A DNA stretch of 5,504 bases from Caulobacteraceae bacterium (GCA_947456005.1 CANGRP010000171.1:1-5504), one strand, 5' to 3'; shown: positions 1 to 5,504, numbered from the stretch's first letter. The notes: generated from the letters alone by a model not told the origin. A program made the numbers and translations.

Positions 1-357
1 AACCTGCAGGATAAGTCCGGCGAAGGCGTTGCAGAACCACCCCGACAGCGGAACGATCAAGGCCGAGAAGAGGCACAGGGCGATGATCTCAAGGGCCGTG
101 AAGCCGTCCTCCGCATAGACCCGAGCCGGGGTCAGGAAGGCCAGGAGGGACAGCGCCAGGGTCGCGACCAGCATGGCCGAGCGGCGCAGGGCCAGGCCCT
201 CGGGGCCGGGAACCGGCGGCGGCGTCCCGTCCTCGGCAAGGCCGTGACGGGGCATGTCGAGAGGCGCCTCAGCAGGAAGCCAGACGCGCGCCGGGGCTTC
301 GCGGGTCCAGGCGTCGTCCGTGGACGCGCCGAACTGCCTGCTGCGAAGACCGTCCAT
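1..357 (-). CDS. mdoH: Glucans biosynthesis glucosyltransferase H, N-terminal part (cut by window edge)
   Basis: This is the first 119 residues of an MdoH/OpgH-type inner-membrane glucosyltransferase; the frame is still open at base 1. In this family the enzyme uses UDP-glucose to build the beta-glucan backbone of osmoregulated periplasmic glucans and passes it to the periplasm. The visible part has the family's N-terminal layout: a cytoplasmic leader with the motif WLPAEAPLDMP (residues 26-36), a Pro-rich linker (44-52), then two hydrophobic segments (about 60-76 and 89-119) separated by a short loop ending in DGFTALEI (84-91). The GT2 catalytic domain lies outside the window. I chose ATG at 357 rather than the in-frame ATG at 255, because the conserved WLPAEAPLDMP block would otherwise be lost. 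A purine-rich AGGGAG lies 12 bases upstream, a rather long spacing. An in-frame stop at 402-400 bounds the ORF. The family call is from recognition of the N-terminal pattern only. Confidence 0.85.
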   Translation of the reverse strand, partial: MDGLRSRQFGASTDDAWTREAPARVWLPAEAPLDMPRHGLAEDGTPPPVPGPEGLALRRSAMLVATLALSLLAFLTPARVYAEDGFTALEIIALCLFSALIVPLSGWFCNAFAGLILQV

Positions 358-407
358 CGTGCCGCGCCGCTCCCTCGCTCCACCCGTAGAGGCAGAGGAT
401 CACAAAC

Positions 408-441
408 CCGTTATGCTGCAGCGCCGCATATGCAATAACGG
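408..441. repeat. Imperfect inverted repeat in the mdoH leader
   Basis: CCGTTAT (408-414) is matched by ATAACGG (435-441). The arms extend inward by two more pairs (GC/GC) if one base is bulged. The intervening bases contain two small palindromes, GCTGCAGC (415-422) and GCATATGC (426-433). It sits 51-84 bases upstream of the mdoH start codon in a locally AT-richer patch, so it could be an operator or a leader hairpin. No known binding motif is recognised. Confidence 0.35.
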
Positions 442-455
442 AAACGTGAACGCAA
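427..455 (-). promoter_or_regulatory. Possible sigma-70-like promoter for mdoH
   Basis: Read on the minus strand, TTGCGT, a 17-base spacer and CATATG form a weak -35/-10 pair, about 70 bases upstream of the mdoH ATG. Each hexamer matches the consensus at only about half its positions. The candidate -10 lies inside the 408-441 inverted repeat. It is offered mainly because the 161-base gap upstream of mdoH is long enough for its own promoter and is the most AT-rich patch nearby. Weak evidence. Confidence 0.2.
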
Positions 456-487
456 GCCTGCATGATCTTCAGGCGGTGCTTTCGGGC

Positions 488-512
488 GGGCGCCGGGTTT
501 CCGGGCGCCGGG
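488..512 (-). terminator. GC-rich hairpin just after the DUF998 gene, possible terminator without U tract
   Basis: The 10-base word GGGCGCCGGG occurs twice on the plus strand (488-497 and 503-512). Because it contains the self-complementary GGCGCC, the two copies can pair across a short loop, with one C-C mismatch. It begins 7 bases beyond the stop codon of the DUF998 gene, where a terminator would be expected. No run of U follows in the transcript, so intrinsic termination is doubtful. It could instead be a transcript-end stabiliser or chance in GC-rich DNA. Confidence 0.3.
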
Positions 513-518
513 GGTCTG

Positions 519-1157
519 TCAGGCGTACGGACTGGCCTTGGCCATGATCAGGAGGCGGCGTTCCAGAACGTAGGCGGCGATGCCGGTCCATCCCACCAGG
601 ACGATGGCGAAGGCTCTCTCCCACCAGCCGACATTGTCGTCGTTGACCAGTCCCTTGAAGATCAGGTGCTTGGTGAGGACCGTCAGGACGGCCATGACGG
701 CGAAGACCGCGAGGAGGAAGACCCGGAGCCGGCCCATGTCTTCGATTCGTCTCAGGGCCCAGACCATGGCCAGGGGCGCGAGCTGGATGCCCAGGCCGAG
801 GTTGATGGCCAGGTGTCGCGGATCCGGCCAGGGATAGAGGCTGGAGAGGACAAGGCCCACCCCTGCAAGGCCGAAGCAGAGGGCGATGATGGCCGCGGAG
901 ATCCGCGCGCCCCCAAGGGCCAGGACGGACAGGCCGAACCCGATCCCCGCCACGCCTGCTCCGACCCCGGAGACCAGGACGCCGACATTGAAGATGGCCG
1001 GGTGGGGGGCGGCCTCTCCGCCCAGTTCACTGATGTACTGGGTGGCGTGATCGAAGCCCGGCCAGGTCAGGGCGGCGACGCCCACGCTCACATAGGCCAG
1101 GATGGGCGCGGCGATCCCGATCCTCAGGAGGAAACGGCGGCGGCGGAACTGTTTCAT
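519..1157 (-). CDS. DUF998 family integral membrane protein
   Basis: A 212-residue polytopic inner-membrane protein that resembles DUF998 (PF06197); the biochemical role of the family is unknown. It has an Arg-rich cytoplasmic N-terminus (residues 5-8) followed by about six hydrophobic helices (roughly 13-32, 56-80, 85-108, 118-137, 143-165, 180-200). Features typical of the family are the conserved loop after helix 1 (DHATQYISELG, 36-46), a SLYPWPDPRH segment between helices 3 and 4, and NDDNVGWWERAF before the last helix. Length is normal for the family. Its ATG overlaps the stop codon of the upstream acyltransferase (ATGA), and GAGG lies 5 bases before the start, so the two genes are very probably co-transcribed and translationally coupled. 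The partnership suggests a helper or transport role with the acyltransferase, but that is inference. Confidence 0.8.
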   Translation of the reverse strand: MKQFRRRRFLLRIGIAAPILAYVSVGVAALTWPGFDHATQYISELGGEAAPHPAIFNVGVLVSGVGAGVAGIGFGLSVLALGGARISAAIIALCFGLAGVGLVLSSLYPWPDPRHLAINLGLGIQLAPLAMVWALRRIEDMGRLRVFLLAVFAVMAVLTVLTKHLIFKGLVNDDNVGWWERAFAIVLVGWTGIAAYVLERRLLIMAKASPYA

Positions 1158-2278
1158 GTCGACCTCGGGACTGGGCGCAGGCCCCAGAGGGGGCGCAGGA
1201 CGCCGATTCGCCGAACGACCTCGTAGACCGCCAGACTGCCGCCCAGGGTGATCAACACCAGGAGGGAGGCCTCAATCCCGACAGGCAGGCCATGCGGCTT
1301 GAGGATGTGAGCGGCGATGACCAGCAGGGTCTGGTGGGCAAGGTAGCAGGGGAAGACGGCGTCGGTCAGGTACCGCAGGACCGGGCCGTCGGCACCCCTG
1401 AGGAGCCGGCTTCCGAAGCCCAGGACCGCGCAGATGGTCGCCCACTGGTTGATGGCGAAGACAAGGTTCGCCGGGGCCGCGGGCTGCTGATCCACGGGCT
1501 GGGACAGAAGGATGAGCGCCGGCAGGCTGATCGCCGCCACGGCCAGGGATGTCCAGCGCATCCGCTCAAACCGGGTCCATACATCCTCACGCAAGGCCAG
1601 CAGGAAGCCCGTGAGGAAGACCCCGAGCGACATGGCGTGGTTGTAGGGGTCATCCGTGATGTGGTTGGTCAGGCCCGCCCAGGGAAAGACCAGGAGCCGC
1701 AGCAGGGCCAGGTAGATGATGGGCACGACCAGCAGTCTTCCACCGGCCAGGAGGCGCCCCAGTCCCGCCTCGAGGCGATCGAACAGCCGGGAAGACCTCG
1801 CCAGGACCAAGGCCGCCAGGCTGTAGACTGTGATGTAGAGTACGAACCAGACATGGTTCAGGGGGACCCCGTCACGGAGCCCGGCCGGGCTGAATTCAGA
1901 CAGCCACCAGGTCCAGAGGTCGCCCGAGAAGCTCCCCTTTTCCATAGCCTCGATCCAGGACTGGGGCGGTACGAGGACAAGGACGCCGAACAGAAGGGGC
2001 GGGACCAGACGCTCCAGCCTCTGGCGGAAGGCCTGGGCCGGCGGGGTCTTCCGGACCATGAACCGCAGCGCGATCCCGGAGACCATGAACAGCAGGGTCA
2101 GCCGCCAGGGGTTGGTGACCAGGGCCGCCAGTCCCAGGGCTTCGATGGTGTGGGGACTGCGCACATGCCAGTCCCACGGCGCATAGACGAGTCCGACATG
2201 ATAAAGGATCAGCACGCCGAAGGCGGCGATGCGGATCCAGTCGATGTCCGCGCGGCGCTGTGTCGGGGCCGGAGTCAC
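1154..2278 (-). CDS. Acyl_transf_3 family membrane acyltransferase, OpgC/MdoC-like
   Basis: A 374-residue inner-membrane protein of the acyltransferase 3 family (PF01757), whose members move acyl groups onto extracytoplasmic carbohydrates. The family's R-X10-H motif is intact: R16 and H27 in the first helix (DIDWIRIAAFGVLILYHVG, 11-29). Further family signs are a MVSGIALRF segment with a following basic RLERLVPPLLFG block, NHVWFVLY in the middle, and CYLAHQTLLV near the C-terminus. About ten hydrophobic helices are visible and the length is normal. The nearby mdoH makes decoration of periplasmic glucans (OpgC role) attractive, but the family is broad and the acceptor could be another glycan, so no symbol is given. 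The start is GTG at 2278, with AGGAGG 4 bases upstream; no upstream in-frame ATG, GTG or TTG was found before the stop at 2401-2399. The Shine-Dalgarno sequence lies inside a hairpin. Confidence 0.85.
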   Translation of the reverse strand: MTPAPTQRRADIDWIRIAAFGVLILYHVGLVYAPWDWHVRSPHTIEALGLAALVTNPWRLTLLFMVSGIALRFMVRKTPPAQAFRQRLERLVPPLLFGVLVLVPPQSWIEAMEKGSFSGDLWTWWLSEFSPAGLRDGVPLNHVWFVLYITVYSLAALVLARSSRLFDRLEAGLGRLLAGGRLLVVPIIYLALLRLLVFPWAGLTNHITDDPYNHAMSLGVFLTGFLLALREDVWTRFERMRWTSLAVAAISLPALILLSQPVDQQPAAPANLVFAINQWATICAVLGFGSRLLRGADGPVLRYLTDAVFPCYLAHQTLLVIAAHILKPHGLPVGIEASLLVLITLGGSLAVYEVVRRIGVLRPLWGLRPVPRST

Positions 2279-2306
2279 GGACCCTCCTATGCGACGAGGA
2301 GGGCCC
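2279..2306 (-). promoter_or_regulatory. Shine-Dalgarno-sequestering hairpin before the acyltransferase start
   Basis: In the minus-strand transcript GGGCCCTCCT (2306-2297) can pair with AGGAGGGTCC (2288-2279) across an 8-base loop. This gives ten consecutive pairs, nine Watson-Crick and one G-U. The 3' arm contains the complete Shine-Dalgarno sequence AGGAGGG and ends on the base immediately before the GTG start. The 5' arm CCCTCCT is a perfect anti-Shine-Dalgarno. Such a structure would block ribosome entry unless melted, so translation of the acyltransferase, and through the ATGA overlap the DUF998 gene, could be controlled here. The structure is read directly from sequence; the regulatory role is inferred. 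Confidence 0.6.
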
Positions 2307-2328
2307 TTCTGTCCATGCCGACCGGCGT

Positions 2329-2338
2329 CTGGCGCCAG
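2329..2338. repeat. 10-base perfect palindrome CTGGCGCCAG in the divergent intergenic region
   Basis: CTGGCGCCAG is fully self-complementary and lies between the divergent acyltransferase and VOC genes, where an operator for either gene could sit. In DNA of this base composition such a palindrome can arise by chance, and I recognise no matching regulator site. I see no convincing -35/-10 pair on either strand of the 168-base gap. Confidence 0.2.
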
Positions 2339-2433
2339 GGATGATGCCTGTCGGCGTGTTGCGGCGGCCCGCCATCTTGCCAGCGGGCTCCTGCGGGATC
2401 AGGCTTGGGAGAACCCCGGCGCCCGGGCTGAAA

Positions 2434-2441
2434 AGGGGAGG
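2434..2441 (+). promoter_or_regulatory. Strong ribosome binding site of the VOC gene
   Basis: AGGGGAGG lies 5 bases before the ATG at 2447 and fixes that start. A small GC hairpin (CCCGG at 2415-2419 with CCGGG at 2423-2427, loop of 3) stands just upstream and does not cover the site. Confidence 0.7.
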
Positions 2442-2446
2442 CAGGC

Positions 2447-3223
2447 ATGACCATCCAGCTGAGACAGATCGCCTTGGTCGCCGCGAAGCTTGAGCCGGTG
2501 CTCCGGGACCTCGAGGCGGTCTTCGGCCTCGCCCGCGCCCACATTGACCCCGGGGTCGCCGTCTTCGGCCTCGAGAACACCCTGATGCCCGTGGGCAGGA
2601 ACTTCTTCGAGGTGGTCGCCCCGGTGCAGGAGAACACGGCGGCGGGCCGGTACCTCGACCGCCGGGGCGGGGACGGGGGTTACATGGTCATCACCCAGAC
2701 CGCGACCCTGGCGGAACTCGAGGCCGTTCGCGCCCAGGCCGGTGCCGCCGGCGTGCGCGTCGCCTGGGAGTCGGCGCGCCGTGGCTGGACCCTGATCCAA
2801 CTCCATCCCGGCGACCTGAAAACCACCTTCCTGGACGTGGAGTGGGATGAACATGGCGACCTTTCCGGGCCCTGGCCGCCCGCGGGGGGGACGGGCTGGG
2901 AAGACAAGGTCCGGCAGGACCTGGTCGTCGACTTCTCCGGCGTGGAGTTGCAGGCGGATGATCCTGTCCACGCCGCCCGACTGTGGGGCGCCGTCACCGG
3001 GGCGCCGGTGGACACGGCCGGGAGCGCTCCGGAGGTTCGCCTCAACAACGCCGTCCTGAGGTTCGTCGCTCCCGCCGATGGTCGGGGCCCGGGGCTCTCG
3101 GCGGTCGACCTGACTGTCCGGGACCTTTCGGCGATCCTGGAGAGGGCCCGGGCCCGGGGCCTGCCCGCCGCGGGCCAGACGGTGGAGGTCTGCGGCGTCC
3201 GCTTCCACCTGAAGACCGCCTGA
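2447..3223 (+). CDS. VOC family (glyoxalase-like domain) protein
   Basis: A 258-residue soluble, cytoplasmic protein with no signal peptide or membrane segment, resembling the Glyoxalase_3-type branch (PF13468) of the vicinal oxygen chelate superfamily. It is built as two VOC-like halves: the first at about 4-135, with the signature FGLENTLMPVGRNFFEVVAP (40-59) followed by a TAAGRYLDRRGGDGGYMVI block (64-82), and a more diverged second at about 160-258 ending GVRFHLKTA. The typical metal-binding Glu of the FEVV strand is present (E55), but the first-strand His common in VOC enzymes is Gln here (Q7, in LRQIALV). Metal binding or catalysis may therefore differ. The substrate is unknown; VOC proteins include lyases, dioxygenases and resistance proteins. 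The gene has its own strong RBS and stands alone, divergent from the acyltransferase. Confidence 0.8.
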   Translation: MTIQLRQIALVAAKLEPVLRDLEAVFGLARAHIDPGVAVFGLENTLMPVGRNFFEVVAPVQENTAAGRYLDRRGGDGGYMVITQTATLAELEAVRAQAGAAGVRVAWESARRGWTLIQLHPGDLKTTFLDVEWDEHGDLSGPWPPAGGTGWEDKVRQDLVVDFSGVELQADDPVHAARLWGAVTGAPVDTAGSAPEVRLNNAVLRFVAPADGRGPGLSAVDLTVRDLSAILERARARGLPAAGQTVEVCGVRFHLKTA

Positions 3224-3276
3224 AGCGCCCGGACCTGACCGGTCGGGGCTCGGCGGCGGTGACGGCGACGGAAATC

Positions 3277-3302
3277 CGCCCGTCGGGCGTTACACTTTGT
3301 GT
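3277..3302. repeat. Two adjacent inverted repeats upstream of the receptor gene
   Basis: CGCCCG-T-CGGGCG (3277-3289) is followed after two bases by ACAC-TTT-GTGT (3292-3302). They lie 54-77 bases after the VOC stop and 78-103 bases before the receptor start. The first could end the VOC transcript, but no long T run follows. The segment GTTACACTTTGTGT looks like a -35 region or an operator, yet no good -10 hexamer is found at the usual distance. Function is uncertain: terminator, operator or upstream promoter element. Confidence 0.35.
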
Positions 3303-3370
3303 CTTCGGCCCCCATCTGGCCGTCTGAGCCGTCCTGGCCCCCGCTGACCTGGCCGGGGCGTCCGGCGGGT

Positions 3371-3374
3371 GGAG
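3371..3374 (+). promoter_or_regulatory. Ribosome binding site supporting the GTG start of the receptor gene
   Basis: GGAG, within a purine-rich GGGTGGAG run, lies 5 bases before GTG at 3380. Together with the signal peptide that begins at that codon, it decides the start. Confidence 0.6.
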
Positions 3375-3379
3375 TCTCC

Positions 3380-5504
3380 GTGCGGACGTTTTTCCTGTCG
3401 CCCCTGATCCTGGTCCTGGCCGCGGCATCCCCGTCCCTTGGCCGGGAGGTCCGCCCCCCCTCCGCAGACGCCTTGGTCGAAGAACTGGTGGTCGAGGCGC
3501 CCGCCAACAGGGTTGGCGGCGTGGTCGGCGACATCCAGCCGGAGCTCCGGATCGACGAGGCCGAGATCCAGGCCTACGGGGTGAGCAATGTCGCCGAACT
3601 GGTGGCCCAGCTGGCGCCCCAGACCCAGTCGGGCCGGGGTCGCAGCCGGGGCGGCCCGCCGGTGGTGCTTCTGAACGGCGCCCGGGTTTCGGGCTTCGCC
3701 GAACTCCGGGACCTGCCGTCCGAGGCCATACTGAGGGTCGACGTCCTGCCCGAGGACGCAGCGCTCAAGTACGGTTTTCCGGCCGACCAGAGGGTGCTGA
3801 ACTTCGTCACCCGCAAGACCTTCCGCGCCCTCACGGCCGAGATTGACCTGGAGGCGGCCTCTGCCGGGGGCGCGGTCACCCGGGAGATCGAGTCTGGCCT
3901 GTTCCGGATCGACGGCGACCAGAGGACCCAGCTCCGGGTCGACTGGACCGATGCCTCCGCCATCACCGAGGCCGAGCGCGACGTCCCGCCCGCCGCCACT
4001 GTCGCCCCCTTCACCGCCCCAGGCTCGTTCCGGGGACGGGGGCCCGGCGGCGAGATCGATCCCGCCCTCAGCGCCTTCGCCGGCGCCACGACCCGGCTCG
4101 CGGGCGTGCCCGCCATCGCCCGCCAGCGACCGCCGACCCTCGCCGAAGTCGCACCGCTGGCTGGGAAGCTGGCCCCCGATGGCGAGGCCGGCCTCCGGAC
4201 CCTGACGCCTGAGACGCGCCGCCTCGAAATCAATGGCGTCCTTGCCCGGAACGTCACTCCGACCACCACAGGGACCGTGAACCTGGCCTTGAGCCTGGGA
4301 AGCGCGGAGTCCCTGCAGGGCCGTTCGGCCTACGCCCTCGTCCTGCCCCAGGCAAACCCCTGGTCGCCCTTCGCCGGCCCTGTGGACCTCCTGCGCCGGG
4401 ATGCATCCCGCGGACCCATCCGGCGCACGTCAGAGGACTGGACCGCCCGCCTTGGCTTCGGGCTGAATGGCTCGCGCAGCGCCTGGCGTCTGTCCCTCAC
4501 CGGCGGCCTCGACCTCGCCGATGTCGTGACCCGGACCGATGGGGGGGTCGACGTCAGGCCCGCCCAGACCCGGCTGGCGGCCGCGGACCCCGGCTTCAAT
4601 CCCTATGCCGACCTCGGCCCCGTGGACCTTCCCGCCTTCGCGTCTGACCGCACCCGGTCGCGGACAGCGGGCGCGGACCTGCAGGCCCTGGCCGCCGGGC
4701 CCCTGGTCGAGCTTCCCGCGGGCCCGCTCTTCCTCTCCGCCAGGGCGGGAGCCGTCGGGAACTGGCTCAAGTCCCGCTCGGTGCGACGGGACCTGGAGCA
4801 GGAGACCGACATCGCCAGGACCGGGGTCAACGCCCAGGCGAGCCTCGACCTGCCGCTCCTTCGCCGTGACATCGAGGGTCCGGGCCGGCTCGGCGATGTG
4901 TCGGTGAACCTTAACCTTCAGGGCGAGAGCCTCTCTGACGCCGGGACACTGGCCGCCGTGGGCGGAGGCCTGAACTGGTCCCCCGTCCAGCGCCTGACCC
5001 TCCTGGCGTCCTTCAGCCGCGACCAGTCGCCGCCGACCCTGACCCAGCTGGGCGCCCCGCGCTCGCTCACGACGGGGGTGCGGGTCTTCGACTATGTCCG
5101 CGGCGAGACGGTCGAGGTCACCCAGGTCTCCGGGGGGGATCCAGACCTTGCCAACGACACCCGCGACGCAGCCCGCCTGGGCGTCAACTGGAAGCCCTTC
5201 GCGGATCGGGAGATCAACCTGTCGGCCAACTACACCCGGAGCCGCGCCGAGGATCCGGCCTCGGCCCTGCCGGCCCTGACCGCCGAGGTGCAGGCCGCCT
5301 TCCCCGAACGGTTCCTGCGGGACGGGACCGGCCGTCTCGTCCGGGTCGACATCCGGCCGGTGAACTTCCTGCGCAGCGATCGCGAAGAGATCCGCTGGGG
5401 CTTCAACTGGTTCGGAGGCGCCGGGCCTGCGACGGGACGGCCCGTCGGCGCGGGTGGCGGTCCGCGTGGCGGCCCCCCTGGCGCGCGGATGGGCCCCCCG
5501 GGTG
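3380..5504 (+). CDS. TonB-dependent outer-membrane receptor, short-plug type (3' end cut by window)
   Basis: The first 708 residues of an outer-membrane receptor of the TonB-dependent family, open at the right edge; such proteins import scarce ligands using energy from TonB-ExbB-ExbD. A signal peptide (basic R2, hydrophobic 4-16, likely cleavage near residue 21) follows the GTG start. A TonB-box-like VEELVVEA (33-40) follows. The plug is short, about 50-150: QAYGVSNVAELVAQLAP (64-80), an Arg/Gly segment, VVLLNGARVSGF (95-106), RDLPSEAILRVDVLPEDAALKYG (110-132) and DQRVLNFVTRK to 146. The rest shows barrel-like alternation rich in Asn, Arg and aromatic turns. The last 30 residues (679-708) are low complexity, with 13 Gly and 7 Pro. 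This pattern is familiar from poorly characterised Sphingomonas and Caulobacter receptors; the usual length suggests roughly 200 residues are missing. The ligand is unknown and no neighbouring gene identifies it. Confidence 0.85.
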   Translation, partial: MRTFFLSPLILVLAAASPSLGREVRPPSADALVEELVVEAPANRVGGVVGDIQPELRIDEAEIQAYGVSNVAELVAQLAPQTQSGRGRSRGGPPVVLLNGARVSGFAELRDLPSEAILRVDVLPEDAALKYGFPADQRVLNFVTRKTFRALTAEIDLEAASAGGAVTREIESGLFRIDGDQRTQLRVDWTDASAITEAERDVPPAATVAPFTAPGSFRGRGPGGEIDPALSAFAGATTRLAGVPAIARQRPPTLAEVAPLAGKLAPDGEAGLRTLTPETRRLEINGVLARNVTPTTTGTVNLALSLGSAESLQGRSAYALVLPQANPWSPFAGPVDLLRRDASRGPIRRTSEDWTARLGFGLNGSRSAWRLSLTGGLDLADVVTRTDGGVDVRPAQTRLAAADPGFNPYADLGPVDLPAFASDRTRSRTAGADLQALAAGPLVELPAGPLFLSARAGAVGNWLKSRSVRRDLEQETDIARTGVNAQASLDLPLLRRDIEGPGRLGDVSVNLNLQGESLSDAGTLAAVGGGLNWSPVQRLTLLASFSRDQSPPTLTQLGAPRSLTTGVRVFDYVRGETVEVTQVSGGDPDLANDTRDAARLGVNWKPFADREINLSANYTRSRAEDPASALPALTAEVQAAFPERFLRDGTGRLVRVDIRPVNFLRSDREEIRWGFNWFGGAGPATGRPVGAGGGPRGGPPGARMGPPG

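Noticed and set aside
132..383. Minus-strand open frame (83 codons) overlapping the mdoH start
   Set aside because: Arg/Pro/Ser-rich out-of-frame translation. The frame starting at 357 carries the MdoH motif and membrane helices.
269..463. Small minus-strand open frame (64 codons) starting upstream of mdoH
   Set aside because: Its first half looks mildly hydrophobic, but it runs into the mdoH coding sequence in another frame. It has no recognised homology and no clear Shine-Dalgarno sequence.
462..1226. Long plus-strand open frame (254 codons) opposite the DUF998 gene
   Set aside because: Its product is rich in Asp, Gly and Gln with no recognisable domain, as expected from the antisense of a high-GC gene. 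The minus-strand frame has clear membrane helices and family motifs.
1292..2344. Long plus-strand open frame (350 codons) opposite the acyltransferase gene
   Set aside because: A compositional shadow of the acyltransferase: charged, Gln/Gly-rich, no domain, and no convincing ribosome site.
2399..3208. Minus-strand open frame (269 codons) opposite the VOC gene
   Set aside because: Low-complexity antisense product. The plus frame has a strong RBS and a recognisable VOC pattern.
3224..3379. Possible operon of the VOC and receptor genes
   Set aside because: The 156-base gap with inverted repeats and a separate RBS argues for independent transcription, although read-through cannot be excluded from sequence alone.
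2680..3534. Minus-strand open frame (284 codons) spanning the VOC-receptor gap
   Set aside because: Arg/Ser/Pro/Thr-rich and spans two genes and an intergenic region on the opposite strand, with no domain.
3574..4269. Minus-strand open frame (231 codons) opposite the receptor gene
   Set aside because: Ser/Arg/Ala-rich antisense shadow. The receptor frame has a signal peptide, TonB box and plug and stays open for 708 codons.
1..5504. CRISPR array, tRNA, rRNA, insertion sequence or phage defence system
   Set aside because: No regularly spaced repeats, cloverleaf, rRNA-like sequence, transposase, terminal repeats or nuclease/defence domains were seen in any frame. The window looks like ordinary chromosomal envelope-related genes.

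Overview
The window is high-GC, tightly packed bacterial DNA. The gene content and protein style point to an alphaproteobacterium, most likely Caulobacterales (Caulobacter, Phenylobacterium or Brevundimonas type) or a close sphingomonad-like relative. The evidence is an alphaproteobacterial-type MdoH N-terminus, a Glyoxalase_3-type VOC protein, and an unusual TonB-dependent receptor with a short plug and a Gly/Pro/Arg-rich barrel insertion. The placement rests on recognising protein families; no search was run. I see no mobile element, CRISPR array, rRNA or tRNA.

Left half, minus strand (read right to left): a GTG-started membrane acyltransferase of the Acyl_transf_3/OpgC type (2278-1154) overlaps by 4 bases a DUF998-type six-helix membrane protein (1157-519). 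After a 161-base gap comes the N-terminal 119 residues of the glucan glucosyltransferase MdoH/OpgH (357-1), which runs off the left edge. MdoH polymerises the beta-glucan backbone of osmoregulated periplasmic glucans (OPGs), and OpgC-type acyltransferases decorate OPGs. The neighbourhood therefore suggests, but does not prove, an OPG synthesis and modification locus.

Right half, plus strand: a VOC/glyoxalase-like protein (2447-3223), then after 156 bases the first 708 residues of a TonB-dependent outer-membrane receptor (3380 to the right edge). The receptor has a signal peptide, a TonB box and a plug, and it is cut inside a Gly/Pro-rich stretch.

The 168-base divergent region (2279-2446) separates the two halves. 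Its most striking element is a 10-pair hairpin directly in front of the acyltransferase GTG start. It buries the whole Shine-Dalgarno sequence in a stem, which suggests translational control of the acyltransferase/DUF998 pair. The other two intergenic gaps each hold GC-rich inverted repeats of uncertain function. No gene-free stretch exceeds 300 bases.
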